A stretch of 64,000 bases of DNA from Micromonospora sp. NBC_01699. Its GTDB lineage: Bacteria; Actinomycetota; Actinomycetes; Mycobacteriales; Micromonosporaceae. The stretch's first letter is position 1. Every line of letters starts with the position of its first letter. Positions 8,993 to 17,094 of the stretch are shown in pieces. The notes below the pieces were generated by a model. That model had not been told where the DNA came from and made no database searches. It saw only the letters and a program-made list of their open reading frames with translations. Where the stretch lies: contig NZ_CP109199.1 of the NCBI RefSeq assembly GCF_036250065.1, positions 6,262,001 through 6,326,000 on the forward strand. The letters run 5' to 3'. A program made the position numbers and the translations under genes.

Positions 8993-10156
8993 ATGCGCAG
9001 CATCGGGGAGATGGCGCGGGCCAGTGGCCTGACCGTCAGCGCCCTGCGGTTCTACGACGGCGCCGGCATCCTGGTGCCCGCCGTGGTGGACCCCGAGACC
9101 GGCTACCGCTGGTACGCCCAACAGCAGCTCGAACCCGCCCGGCTGGTGGCCCGCCTGCGCCGGGTCAACCTGCCGCTGGCCGAGATCGGCCTGGTGCTGC
9201 GGCACTGGTCCGAGCCGGTGGTCGTACGCCGACTGCTGGACGGGCACCTGCGCCGGCTGGAGGCGGGTCTCACCGACGCGCGCCGCGAACTCTCCCGGGT
9301 CCACGCCCTGCTCGACCACGAGGAGAACCTGATGACCGGTTCCACCCACCTGACCCTGACCCGCGCCGGCCTGGCCGCCGGCCTCGACGCCGTACGGTTC
9401 GCCGTCGGCGACGACCCGGAGTTGCCCGTACTCGGCTCGGTGCTGTTCGAGGTGGAGGAGTCGGTGCTGCGCCTGGTCGCCACCGACCGCTACCGGCTCG
9501 CGGTCGCCTCGGCGGCGGTGAGCGCGGTCGACGGGCCACCGTGTCGGGTGCTCGCCCCGGTCGCCTTCGTCGACCAGGCCCGCACCCTGCTCGCCAGCAC
9601 CCGCCCCGCCAGCCGCAGCGGCTCCGACAGCGGCTCCCGCAGCGGCTCCGGCAGCGGCTCCGGCAGCGGCTCGGACGAGGCGGTGACGGTGGTGCTCGGC
9701 GGTGCCGAGGTCGGTCTGCGGGCCGGTGGGCTGACCGTGCAGGGGCAGCCGCTCGACATCGACTTCCCGGACTACGGGCGACTGATCGGCGAACGGCTCG
9801 GCACCGGCGTCCGGGTCGCGGTGGACGTGCCGGCCCTGCGCGCGGCGCTCACCGCCGCGAAAACCACCACCGTCGTACGGGAGCAGGACGGCAGCGCCCG
9901 CGAGGTGGCGGTGCTGGGGATCGGCGCCGACGGGACCGTGGCGGTGCTGGACGGGGCGGCACCGGCGGGCGACGACCCCGGCCCGGACGGGCTGACCGGG
10001 CCGATCGGGGTGGACCGGGAGTTCCTGCTCCAGGCGCTCGACGCCGGTGGCCGGGGGCAGCTCGTACTCGACCTCGACGGACCGATCAGGCCGTTGCTGC
10101 TCCGTCTTCCCGACGACGACCTGACGTACTCGCTGCTGATGCCGATCCGCCGCTGA
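8993..10156 (+). CDS. MerR regulator fused to a DNA polymerase III beta-clamp-like domain
   Basis: A 387-residue fusion. The N-terminus is a MerR winged helix (RSIGEMARASGLTVSALRFYD, then PETGYRWYAQQQ) followed by a helical dimerisation segment to about residue 115. From about residue 122 to the end the sequence resembles sliding-clamp (DnaN-like) domains: LAAGLDAVRFAV, LRLVATDRYRLAVA, FPDYGRL and a C-terminal LPDDDLTYSLLMPIR. Such fusions are known in actinomycetes; the clamp-like part probably serves as a ligand or dimer platform rather than a polymerase clamp. A Ser-Gly linker of tandem GSGSGS units interrupts the clamp-like part. The ATG was chosen because GGAGAG precedes it and an apparent promoter overlaps the upstream part of the frame. 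Confidence 0.88.
   Translation: MRSIGEMARASGLTVSALRFYDGAGILVPAVVDPETGYRWYAQQQLEPARLVARLRRVNLPLAEIGLVLRHWSEPVVVRRLLDGHLRRLEAGLTDARRELSRVHALLDHEENLMTGSTHLTLTRAGLAAGLDAVRFAVGDDPELPVLGSVLFEVEESVLRLVATDRYRLAVASAAVSAVDGPPCRVLAPVAFVDQARTLLASTRPASRSGSDSGSRSGSGSGSGSGSDEAVTVVLGGAEVGLRAGGLTVQGQPLDIDFPDYGRLIGERLGTGVRVAVDVPALRAALTAAKTTTVVREQDGSAREVAVLGIGADGTVAVLDGAAPAGDDPGPDGLTGPIGVDREFLLQALDAGGRGQLVLDLDGPIRPLLLRLPDDDLTYSLLMPIRR
9619..9670 (+). repeat. Ser-Gly-coding tandem repeat inside the MerR/clamp gene
   Basis: Roughly 12-base units of the type AGCGGCTCCGGC repeat about four times and encode an alternating Ser-Gly linker. Such units expand and contract by slippage, so linker length probably varies between strains. 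Confidence 0.7.
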
Positions 10157-10201
10157 CCGGGCCGGGGCCGGGCCGCCGTGCGCGCCCCGGCCCCGGCGGG
10201 T

Positions 10202-11266
10202 TCAGCCGAGCTGGTCGGTGCGTCGGTGGGCCAGGTACAGCACGTACGAGATCACCGCGGGTGCGCGTACGGCCGACCGGGGCGGGCTGATCAGGGCCAC
10301 CTGCTCGTAGCTGAGCAGGTGGCCGGTGTCCGGGTCCAGCACGGCCAGATCGCGGGTCGCACCGGCGGCGCTGTCCACGCTGACCGCGACGCCCACCCTG
10401 CCCGCCCGGTCGACCACCCGGCCCCGCAGCACCAGCCCGCTGGTCTCGGTGAGCACGTGCAGTACGGCGGCACGCAGGGCGGGATTCATCTCGTGGAATC
10501 GGTACAGGTCGGCCACCGCCCGGATCACGGCCTGTGGGCCGTTGCTGAAGGGTTCGTGCGCGGACAGTTGTCGGGTCAGCACCGCCGGGTCGGTGGCCGG
10601 TTCGTCCACCACGACGGCCAGTTCACCGGGGCGGTAGTCGGTGCGCGCGGGATCGGTGCCGGATGGCGGCCCGTCGAGCCAGCGCGTCTGTTCCTCGTCG
10701 CCCGGTTGGCCCGGCAGGACGGTGATGTCCTCCCGCCCGGACCGGTCGGCCGCCCACCAGAGTTGTTCGTCCCGGGCCAGCACCGCGTTCGCCGCCGCCG
10801 GATCGGCCCCGGTGCTGTCCAGCGACCAGGTCTGGCTGTGCTGGTAGGTGTAGCGGCCGGGGCCGGCGGATTCCGGTAGCCGGGCGGTCCGTTCGGCCAA
10901 CTCCCGCAACCACGGCCCGGCCGGGTCCGCCGGGCCGGGAAACTGGAGCCCGAGCGCGGCGGGTGCGACCGCCATCGCCACCGGGATCGGTTCCGCCCGG
11001 TCGGCCACCCCGGTCGGCAGCACGTTGACCAGCACCAGCGCGCCGACTCCGAGCGCCACCGCGGCGACCGGCACGAGCGACCGCAGCCGTACGCCGGGCC
11101 GGGTCGACGCCCGCCACCGCCCGTCGCCCCGGCGTTGTTCGGCCAGCCGGCGCAGCTCGGCGGCGCTGCGCCGGGGCGGTGCGATCTGCTTGCCCCGCAT
11201 CGGGTCGTTCGCCTCGACCAGGCGGCGGACCAGGTGTTCGGTCTGCTCGTCAGAGTGTTCAGCCAT
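10202..11266 (-). CDS. CU044_5270-type membrane protein, partner of the ECF sigma factor
   Basis: A 354-residue protein with a cytoplasmic N-terminus (MAEHSDEQTEHLVRRLVEANDP), one membrane segment near residues 58-78 (VPVAAVALGVGALVLVNVL) and a large extracytoplasmic domain. The C-terminal part (EPFSNGPQAVIRAVADLYRF, ETSGLVLRGRVVDRAGR, LDPDTGHLLSYEQV) matches the actinobacterial CU044_5270 family, which is habitually encoded next to ECF sigma factors. It overlaps the sigma gene by eight bases and has GGGGGAGAG ahead of its ATG. By analogy it may act as an anti-sigma factor or surface sensor, but no zinc-binding anti-sigma HxxxCxxC motif is visible. Confidence 0.85.
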   Translation of the reverse strand: MAEHSDEQTEHLVRRLVEANDPMRGKQIAPPRRSAAELRRLAEQRRGDGRWRASTRPGVRLRSLVPVAAVALGVGALVLVNVLPTGVADRAEPIPVAMAVAPAALGLQFPGPADPAGPWLRELAERTARLPESAGPGRYTYQHSQTWSLDSTGADPAAANAVLARDEQLWWAADRSGREDITVLPGQPGDEEQTRWLDGPPSGTDPARTDYRPGELAVVVDEPATDPAVLTRQLSAHEPFSNGPQAVIRAVADLYRFHEMNPALRAAVLHVLTETSGLVLRGRVVDRAGRVGVAVSVDSAAGATRDLAVLDPDTGHLLSYEQVALISPPRSAVRAPAVISYVLYLAHRRTDQLG

Positions 11267-11828
11267 GGTTGCTCTCCCCCGTGCCTCGGTGACCCGCTCC
11301 GCTGAGCACCGGCTCGGCGGTCCCCACCATCCAGCCACGCAACCGGCTCAACGCCCGGGAGCGCCGCTTGCGTACGGTCGCCTGCCACAGGCCGAGCGCC
11401 TCGGCGATCTCGGCGGTGTCCAGTCCGTCCAGGTAGGCGAGTTGGAGCACCTCCCGCTCGGCCGGCTTGAGCTGCCCCCAGACCCGTCCGAGGTCCAGTC
11501 GGTCGCAGACGCCCGCGCTCTCCTCGCCCTCGGCCGCACCGGCCACCACCTCCATCACCTCCATCTCGACCAGGGCCAGCGGATGCCGTCGGCTCCACCG
11601 CCGGTGGTTGCGCAGATGGTTGTTGGCGGTGGCGAACAGCCACGCCCTCGGCTCGTCCGGTACGTACGCCCGCCGGTCCCAGGCGGTCATGAAGGTCTGC
11701 TGTGCCAGGTCTTCCGCCTCGCCCTCGCTACCGCCGAGGGCACGCCCCAGCATCCTGACCACGTCCGGCCAGAATCGTCGGTGCAGTGCGTCGTGCCACG
11801 CCTCGTCCCGGCCGCCGATGCCGCCCAC
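11259..11828 (-). CDS. ECF RNA polymerase sigma factor
   Basis: A 189-residue sigma factor. Region 2 includes EAEDLAQQTFMTAWDRR and PRAWLFATANNHLRNHRR; region 4 includes LKPAEREVLQLAYLDGLDTAEIAEALGLWQATVRKRRSRALSRLR. The GTG start at 11828 was chosen for its GAGGAG six bases upstream; another in-frame GTG lies 45 bases earlier. A Gly/Glu-rich linker (about residues 100-115) separates the two regions. It overlaps the downstream membrane protein gene, forming a sigma/sensor module. It is one of two such modules in this window; the other is at 27941-29598. Confidence 0.92.
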   Translation of the reverse strand: MGGIGGRDEAWHDALHRRFWPDVVRMLGRALGGSEGEAEDLAQQTFMTAWDRRAYVPDEPRAWLFATANNHLRNHRRWSRRHPLALVEMEVMEVVAGAAEGEESAGVCDRLDLGRVWGQLKPAEREVLQLAYLDGLDTAEIAEALGLWQATVRKRRSRALSRLRGWMVGTAEPVLSGAGHRGTGESNHG

Positions 11829-12163
11829 CGATTTCTCCTCGGGGATCGATGCCTCTCGTCCTCCGGCGCGCACCGCACCGGCGACGATCTATGTCGTTCC
11901 TCCCACCTTGAATATGTCCGTTGGCGCGCGGACGTGACCATCCGGGGCGGGTGGATCGGCACGAAGTTCGATGGACCGTGCGCCGATCATGGGACAAATC
12001 ACCGCTTTCGCGGCAACGCGGAAGTGACGAGCTGCGCATGCATGAAGGTGAATCGTGACAACTCATTCACCATCATCTTTGCCAGAATATGACCATGGTC
12101 GGATTCGGGCTCCGACCGAACTCCCTCACCGCACGGAATCCCGTACCCCCCGAGGAGGCTGCC
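11829..12163. promoter_or_regulatory. Divergent promoter region with GGTGAAT/ATTCACC inverted repeat
   Basis: These 335 bases separate the leftward sigma gene from the rightward inhibitor gene. An inverted repeat, GGTGAAT (12047-12053) and ATTCACC (12065-12071), lies over a possible -35 TTCACC (12066). A -10-like TATGAC (12088-12093) follows at 16 bases. That would give a leader of roughly 64 bases before the GTG at 12164. The promoter call is inference; no gene is seen here. Confidence 0.4.
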
Positions 12164-12706
12164 GTGGCACCCACCCCCCGCCGATGGCGCAGAACCGCCA
12201 CCGTCCTGGCCGCGATCGTCACGATCGTCGCCGTCGTCGCCGGTGTTTCTCCGGCCACCGCCGGACCACCGGACGACCCGTACAGCGCGGTACAGGTCGA
12301 GATCGACAAGCATCTGGCCGCCTATCCGGGCGGCCGGCAGATCAACCCCACCGAGATCAGCTACGCCGACGGCGCCTTCGTGCTGACCTTCGAACGACCG
12401 GTCGGCACCACCGCCAGCCCCGACTGCGCCGCCGGCTGGTTCTGCTTCTACGACCGGATCAACTACGGCTACCCGCGCGGACAGCTCTCCAGCTGCGGCT
12501 GGCAGGACCTGGTCGACTGGGGCTGGACCGACCGGACCGAGTCGGTGCACTTCAACATCTCGTACGGGTCGGTCTCGTTCCTCAACCACACCACGGCCGG
12601 CCACGGCGGTGACGCGTACCTGTTCGCGGCCACCGCCAGCGCGCCCACGGATCCCGACGTCGCACCGAACCGCAACATCGCCGACCACGTGAACCGGTAC
12701 TGCTGA
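12164..12706 (+). CDS. Secreted peptidase-inhibitor I36-type protein
   Basis: A 180-residue exported protein. The GTG start has GAGGAGG five bases upstream. Residues 1-35 form a signal peptide (Arg-rich n-region, then TVLAAIVTIVAVVAGVSPATA). The mature part carries CAAGWFCFYDRINYGYPRG and then SCGWQDL with a late SVSFLNH motif, the Cys-rich beta-gamma-crystallin-like signature of the I36 inhibitor family (Streptomyces SMPI). Such proteins inhibit metalloproteases or protect envelope components. Four Cys residues probably form disulfides. It is monocistronic, ending at a strong hairpin shared with the convergent neighbour. Confidence 0.85.
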   Translation: MAPTPRRWRRTATVLAAIVTIVAVVAGVSPATAGPPDDPYSAVQVEIDKHLAAYPGGRQINPTEISYADGAFVLTFERPVGTTASPDCAAGWFCFYDRINYGYPRGQLSSCGWQDLVDWGWTDRTESVHFNISYGSVSFLNHTTAGHGGDAYLFAATASAPTDPDVAPNRNIADHVNRYC

Positions 12707-12711
12707 GCCGC

Positions 12712-12757
12712 CCGGCGGTGCCGGTACGGGCTCGGAGGCCCGTACCGGCACCGCCGG
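12712..12757. terminator. Bidirectional hairpin terminator
   Basis: A perfect 20-base inverted repeat (12712-12731 with 12738-12757) and a 6-base loop sits between convergent genes. There is no T-run, as is common for actinobacterial terminators. Confidence 0.8.
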
Positions 12758-12778
12758 ATCAACACGGCCCGGTGCCGG

Positions 12779-14245
12779 CTACTTCGCGTCGGTCAGGCGC
12801 AGCGCGAGCGCGGGACACATCCGTACGGCCTTGCGGGCGCCGGCTTCGAGCCAGGTCGGCACCGGCGTGGGCGGGAACGACGGGAAGCCGTTGCCGTCCA
12901 ACCGGATGAACTCGGGCACCACGTGGGCGCAGAGCCCGTGCCCGTCGCACCGGGACCAGTCGACCGAGAGCCGGGTGGAGACGCTCTCCGGACTCGCCGG
13001 CAGCCCCAGCACGCCCTTCACCCGCCGGCCGCAGCCGTCGCGGGTGGCGTGGGCGGCGAGGTCCTCGGCGAAGACCTCCATCGCGGAGGTGGCGAACCTG
13101 GCCGTGCCGTCCGGGTGGCTGCACGCGCCGCGTCCGCGTACCGCCCCGGCGGCGGCCCGGACGATGTCGGCGGCGGCGGTGCCGGCGACGATCACGTCGA
13201 CCGCGCGGGCCAGGTCCGGCAGGCCGAGTCGGCACGGTCCGCACTGGCCGGCGGACTCCCCGGCGAGGTACTGCACCACCTGGGCCACCTCACCGAGCGG
13301 GCAGGTGTCCTGGCCGAGCGGGATCATGATGCCGGCGCCGAGGGTGCCGTCGACCGCGGCGAAGCCCTTGCGCGAGATGACCGCCTTCGCCGCCGCCTCG
13401 GCGGTGATCCACCGGCCGTGATAACCGCCGGTCAGCACACCGGGACCGTCGGGCACCTCGCACAGGGCCAGGATGTCGGCGAGCGGCGTACCGGCGGGGC
13501 ACTCGACCACCGCGGGCCGGGCCGCCGCGCCGGTCACGGTGAGCAGCACCGTGCCGGGTTCGTCGTCGGTGCCGACGGCGGCATACTCGTACGGGCCGAG
13601 CCGGGCGGCGATGGCGAGCTGGGCGTACGTCTCGGCGTTCGACAGCAGGGTGGGCATGCCGGCGACGCCGGAGTCACTGGCCCGCTTCTTGACCCCGGGC
13701 GGGATGTGCGCCTCGCCGTTGATCCCCTTGACCAGCGCGCCGCCCTCGCCGGAGATGAACCGGTGCGGGACGGTGACGATCCCGGTCGGCACCGGCATCT
13801 TGCGTTCGGCCAGCGCGGCGGCCAGCGACGCCTCGCCGATGCCGTCGTCGGCGACCCCGATCACGATCTCGTCCGCGTCCAGCGCGTACGCGACCATCGC
13901 CGCGCCGTCCAGGATCAGGTGCGGGGCCCGGGTGAGCAGCACCTTGTCCTTCCAGCTCGCCGGCTCGCCCTCGGTGGCGTTGACCACCACCACCGGGGCC
14001 AGGACCTGCTTGCGGGCCGAGTCGAGCACGGCCCGTACCTTGCGGGCGAACGGGAAGCCGGCGCCGCCCTTGCCCTTGAGCTGCATCCCCTCGGCGAGCT
14101 TGATCAGCCCGTCGATCGACAGCCAGTCGAGTTCGCCGTGCACCTCCTCGTGCGCGAGCAGGTCCAGCCGGCCGTACTCGCTGAAGCCGGCGGTCAGCCG
14201 CGGCGGCCCGAAGGTGGCGACCGGCGGTACGGTCGTCCGACTCAC
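12779..14245 (-). CDS. NuoF-like FMN/NADH-binding protein with C-terminal ferredoxin domain
   Basis: A 488-residue flavo-iron-sulfur protein. The N-terminal part resembles complex I subunit NuoF: KGKGGAGFPFARK (NADH/FMN glycine loop), VVNATEGEPASWKDKVL (FMN binding) and a SLBB-like middle. Further on, SAGQCGPCRLGLPD plus a later Cys in GACSHPDG provide the usual 4Fe-4S ligands. The C-terminus adds a ferredoxin: RCDGHGLCAHVVPEF and a terminal MCP motif, consistent with a 3Fe-4S or 4Fe-4S cluster with one ligand lacking. It starts with GTG inside the stop of the preceding membrane haem protein gene, so the two are co-expressed. The likely job is passing electrons from NAD(P)H to that membrane partner (inference). 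Confidence 0.88.
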   Translation of the reverse strand: MSRTTVPPVATFGPPRLTAGFSEYGRLDLLAHEEVHGELDWLSIDGLIKLAEGMQLKGKGGAGFPFARKVRAVLDSARKQVLAPVVVVNATEGEPASWKDKVLLTRAPHLILDGAAMVAYALDADEIVIGVADDGIGEASLAAALAERKMPVPTGIVTVPHRFISGEGGALVKGINGEAHIPPGVKKRASDSGVAGMPTLLSNAETYAQLAIAARLGPYEYAAVGTDDEPGTVLLTVTGAAARPAVVECPAGTPLADILALCEVPDGPGVLTGGYHGRWITAEAAAKAVISRKGFAAVDGTLGAGIMIPLGQDTCPLGEVAQVVQYLAGESAGQCGPCRLGLPDLARAVDVIVAGTAAADIVRAAAGAVRGRGACSHPDGTARFATSAMEVFAEDLAAHATRDGCGRRVKGVLGLPASPESVSTRLSVDWSRCDGHGLCAHVVPEFIRLDGNGFPSFPPTPVPTWLEAGARKAVRMCPALALRLTDAK

Positions 14246-15837
14246 TTGGCCTCACCCCGCAGTTCACGCCAGTACGCCTCGTCCACGCTGTCCCCGGCGC
14301 CGCGCTTGCGCCGCCCGGAGCGGCCCGACGAGCCGTCCGTGCCGGCCGCCCGCATCGCCCGCCGCAGGTCCAGGTTGACCAGCGTCGGGGTGTCGTCCAC
14401 CACCGGCGCCGGCTCGGCGCCACCCCGGCGCGGCCGGTATTCCTCGTCGGTCTCGTCGTCGTCCGCCCGCCGCCGGGGCCGGTAGTCGACGTCGGCCTCG
14501 TCGTCGGCCTGCCGGCGGGGGCGGTAGTCCAGCTCGATCTCGTCGTCGTCGGCGCGTCGGCGCGGCCGGTAGTCCGGGTCGGCCTCGTCCTCGGCACCCC
14601 GGCGGGGCCGGTAGTCGGGCTGTTCGGCCTCCGGTTGCGCTCCCCGGCGCGGCCGGTAGTCCCGGTCGACGTAACGCTCGGCGTAGTCCCGCTCGGCCTC
14701 GTCGCGCTCGACCTCGTCGCGGGACCGGCGGCCGGTGTCCGACTCGGGTCGGCCGCTGTCGAGGTAGTCGCGCTCGACCTCCGGGTCGGAGCGGCGGCGG
14801 CTGGTCGGGGCGGAGTCGGTGTCGGTCCGGGCCGACCAACGCCGACCGTACCGGGGGCCGTCGGCGGTCTGCTCGGCCGCGACGGTGCCGGGGCGCGGCA
14901 CCTCCGGTACGACGAACCGGCTCGACCGGCGTCCCGGCGTCGCCTCGGCGGCGGTGCGGTCGGGACGCGCCCGGCGCCCGACCCGCTCCTCGGCCCGGCC
15001 GACCCGCAGGTTGCCGACGCTCTCCGGTTCGGCCCAGCTGACCCGGACGTCACCGCCGGACCCGGCAAGTTTGGTACGCGACTCGGCACCGTCGCGTACG
15101 GCCTTGCCGACCGGCTTGATCGAGCCGGTGGTCTGGCCCTGGTCCCGGCGTTTGCGGCCGACGCTGACCGAGAGCCGGACCAGCAGCGCGACGATCACCA
15201 GGAAGACGCAGAGCAGGTAGCTCAGGGTGACCCAGGCCGCGGGCTGGCGGCCGGCGTTCAGGCCGTGGGTGAGCGCGACCGGCCAGGAGGCGTACGCGGT
15301 GCTGTGCAGTGCCCGCCACATCCACGGCTTGCCCCGGTCGACGAACCGGGCCCGGATCAGACCGGTCCAGAGCGTGGCGACCATCAGGTACGCGGCGATG
15401 GTGCCGAGCCCGACGTAGAGCCCCCGCTGCGAGACGAACGGCAGGAAGGCGTCGGTCGCCGCGGCCCGGCCACCGGAGACCTTGGTCAGGATGTGCAGGG
15501 CGAGGGTGGTGACCGCGATGACCCCGGTGGTCCGGTGCGCGGACTGGAGCAGCACCCGGTGCCGGACCAGCAGCACTATCCGGTCGGTGGCCAGCAGCCC
15601 GGCCATCACGGTCAGGCTGAGCGAGACCAGGGCGACCACCCCGGCGTAGAACTCAAGGTAGACGTAGCTGTAGACGTAGAGCACCTGACCGGCCGCGGTG
15701 AGCATGGCCAGGGCCCAGCCAGCAGCGAGTACGGACGCGCCGAGCACCGCCATCGCACCCCTGGACCGCTGCGGCGTACCCCGGCTGGTGACGGTCCTGG
15801 GGTTGGCGGGTCGCTGGATCTGCTGTGTCCGAGCCAT
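14242..15837 (-). CDS. Ferric-reductase-like transmembrane protein with repeated DYRPRR tail
   Basis: A 531-residue protein. After a basic N-terminus it has about six membrane helices. Candidate haem-binding histidines sit in SAHRTTGVIAVTTLALHILTK and in RALHSTAYASWPVALTHGLN, the layout of ferric-reductase-like/YedZ cytochrome b domains. From about residue 230 the rest is charged and disordered: Arg-rich, then Asp/Glu-rich, with six copies of D-Y-R-P-R-R (one of them E-Y) spaced about 11-18 residues apart, and a basic end (GRRKRG). ATG was chosen with GAGGGAG upstream. The downstream NuoF/ferredoxin-like gene overlaps it, so I infer a two-gene electron-transfer unit. Confidence 0.85.
   Translation of the reverse strand: MARTQQIQRPANPRTVTSRGTPQRSRGAMAVLGASVLAAGWALAMLTAAGQVLYVYSYVYLEFYAGVVALVSLSLTVMAGLLATDRIVLLVRHRVLLQSAHRTTGVIAVTTLALHILTKVSGGRAAATDAFLPFVSQRGLYVGLGTIAAYLMVATLWTGLIRARFVDRGKPWMWRALHSTAYASWPVALTHGLNAGRQPAAWVTLSYLLCVFLVIVALLVRLSVSVGRKRRDQGQTTGSIKPVGKAVRDGAESRTKLAGSGGDVRVSWAEPESVGNLRVGRAEERVGRRARPDRTAAEATPGRRSSRFVVPEVPRPGTVAAEQTADGPRYGRRWSARTDTDSAPTSRRRSDPEVERDYLDSGRPESDTGRRSRDEVERDEAERDYAERYVDRDYRPRRGAQPEAEQPDYRPRRGAEDEADPDYRPRRRADDDEIELDYRPRRQADDEADVDYRPRRRADDDETDEEYRPRRGGAEPAPVVDDTPTLVNLDLRRAMRAAGTDGSSGRSGRRKRGAGDSVDEAYWRELRGEAK
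14420..14680 (-). repeat. Degenerate DYRPRR-coding repeats within the ferric-reductase-like gene
   Basis: Six repeats, each containing GACTACCGGCCCCGCCG or a close variant on the minus strand, alternate with acidic spacers. The units encode alternating basic and acidic blocks in the cytoplasmic tail. Confidence 0.7.
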
Positions 15838-16010
15838 ACGCTCCCTCGATCTCCCACCCAAGCTCTTCCGTCACGTCATACGTAGGAACGGGGCGAGCGG
15901 ATGAGTGGCTGACGCGATTTCTTCTCATGATCGGTTTGGGGGTCGGCGGTCGACTCCGTACCGCCGGTCAGCAAACGACAAGACTTACTTATTGGGGCGA
16001 GTTCACCACG

Positions 16011-16016
16011 TACAGT
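16011..16016 (+). promoter_or_regulatory. Possible -10 element of a leaderless transcript
   Basis: TACAGT fits the TANNNT -10 pattern and ends six bases before the GTG used by the L,D-transpeptidase gene. No ribosome binding site precedes that GTG, so the transcript may begin on the start codon itself. There is no convincing -35. Confidence 0.4.
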
Positions 16017-16022
16017 GGTTGT

Positions 16023-16976
16023 GTGCCTTTTGTCCCTTCGGAACCGCCGGCTCCGAGTCGGACGCGCGCCCGTCTGCTGATCTCCGGTGGCCTCCTCGCG
16101 CTGCTCGGCGGCCTGGTCGCACTGACCCTGGTGATCACCTCGGGAGCCGGCCCCGACCGGGTCGGCCCGCCTCCGGTCGCACCGAACCGGATGCCGACAC
16201 CGATCGCGACCGGCCCGGCGAACACGGCGCCGGAAACCGTCGAGCCATCGATAACCGCGATACCGCCGCCGGACAACCTACCAGTGGTCGACTACGATGC
16301 CGCACCCGGCGGTTTTCCCGCCGACCCGGATCCGCTGTCGACCGTACGACTGCGTGAGGGCCTGCGGCCCACCGCCAGGGTCGGCGCGTACGACGCACCC
16401 GGCGGCCGACCCCGGGCCTTCCTGGAACCGAACCTGGCCGGGGTGACCCTGGTCATGCCCATCGTGCAGCGCCGGTCCGGCTGGGCCGCCGTGCTGCTGC
16501 CCTCGGCGAACCGGACCCTGGCCTGGGTGCCGCCCGGCGACTGGACCACCGTGCCGCTGCGCGACCAGCTCGTGGTGGAACGGAAGACCTACCGACTGAC
16601 CTGGCTGCGCGACGACCAACCGGCCCAGTCCTGGCGGACCACCCTCGGCACCCGCGCGACCCCGACCCCGCTGGGCCGCACCTTCGTCCTCGGCCGCTCC
16701 ACCCTGACCGGCAGGGTGTACGCGGACACCGACGTCTTCGCCCTCGGCGCGATCCCCGACGACCCGGACGCGGTGCCGACCGCCCTGCGCGGCGCCCACA
16801 TCGGACTGCACACCTGGTACAACGACGACGACCTCGGCACCAACGTCACCGACGGCTGCATCCGGATCACCCGCAGCGGCCAGCGCAAACTGCTCGACGA
16901 GATCGGCCCCGGCACGATGCTGGTGGTCGTCGACAAGCTCCCCGCCGCCACCCCGGGCCCGCTCACCGGGGGCTGA
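16023..16976 (+). CDS. Membrane-anchored L,D-transpeptidase (YkuD/Ldt domain)
   Basis: A 317-residue envelope protein. Residues about 18-38 (LLISGGLLALLGGLVALTLVI) form a single membrane anchor or uncleaved signal, followed by a Pro-rich spacer. The catalytic domain occupies the C-terminal half. The signature HIGLHTWYNDDDLG plus VTDGCIRITRSG holds the nucleophilic Cys and the upstream His, with Thr-Asp where many family members have Ser-His or Ser-Asp. These enzymes make 3-3 crosslinks in peptidoglycan or attach proteins to it. The GTG start is inferred from the membrane segment and an overlapping -10-like element; no Shine-Dalgarno site is seen. The radical SAM gene starts 118 bases downstream on the same strand. 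Confidence 0.87.
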   Translation: MPFVPSEPPAPSRTRARLLISGGLLALLGGLVALTLVITSGAGPDRVGPPPVAPNRMPTPIATGPANTAPETVEPSITAIPPPDNLPVVDYDAAPGGFPADPDPLSTVRLREGLRPTARVGAYDAPGGRPRAFLEPNLAGVTLVMPIVQRRSGWAAVLLPSANRTLAWVPPGDWTTVPLRDQLVVERKTYRLTWLRDDQPAQSWRTTLGTRATPTPLGRTFVLGRSTLTGRVYADTDVFALGAIPDDPDAVPTALRGAHIGLHTWYNDDDLGTNVTDGCIRITRSGQRKLLDEIGPGTMLVVVDKLPAATPGPLTGG

Positions 16977-17094
16977 CCGGTCGATCGGCGGGTCACCGTG
17001 TTGCTGATAGCCTCGGCCCACCGAGCACCCCGACCCGCCACAGTGGATCGTGGCCGGACGCGTCGGGCCGGGCCACACCGCGCGGAGGCTCAGC

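Noticed and set aside
12089-12163. Upstream ATG start for the I36-type protein
   Set aside because: It would put about 25 polar residues before the signal peptide and has no ribosome binding site, whereas the GTG at 12164 has a strong one.
16977-17094. Possible RiPP precursor in front of the radical SAM gene
   Set aside because: The 118-base gap has no start with a ribosome binding site and no peptide with a leader/core-like pattern.
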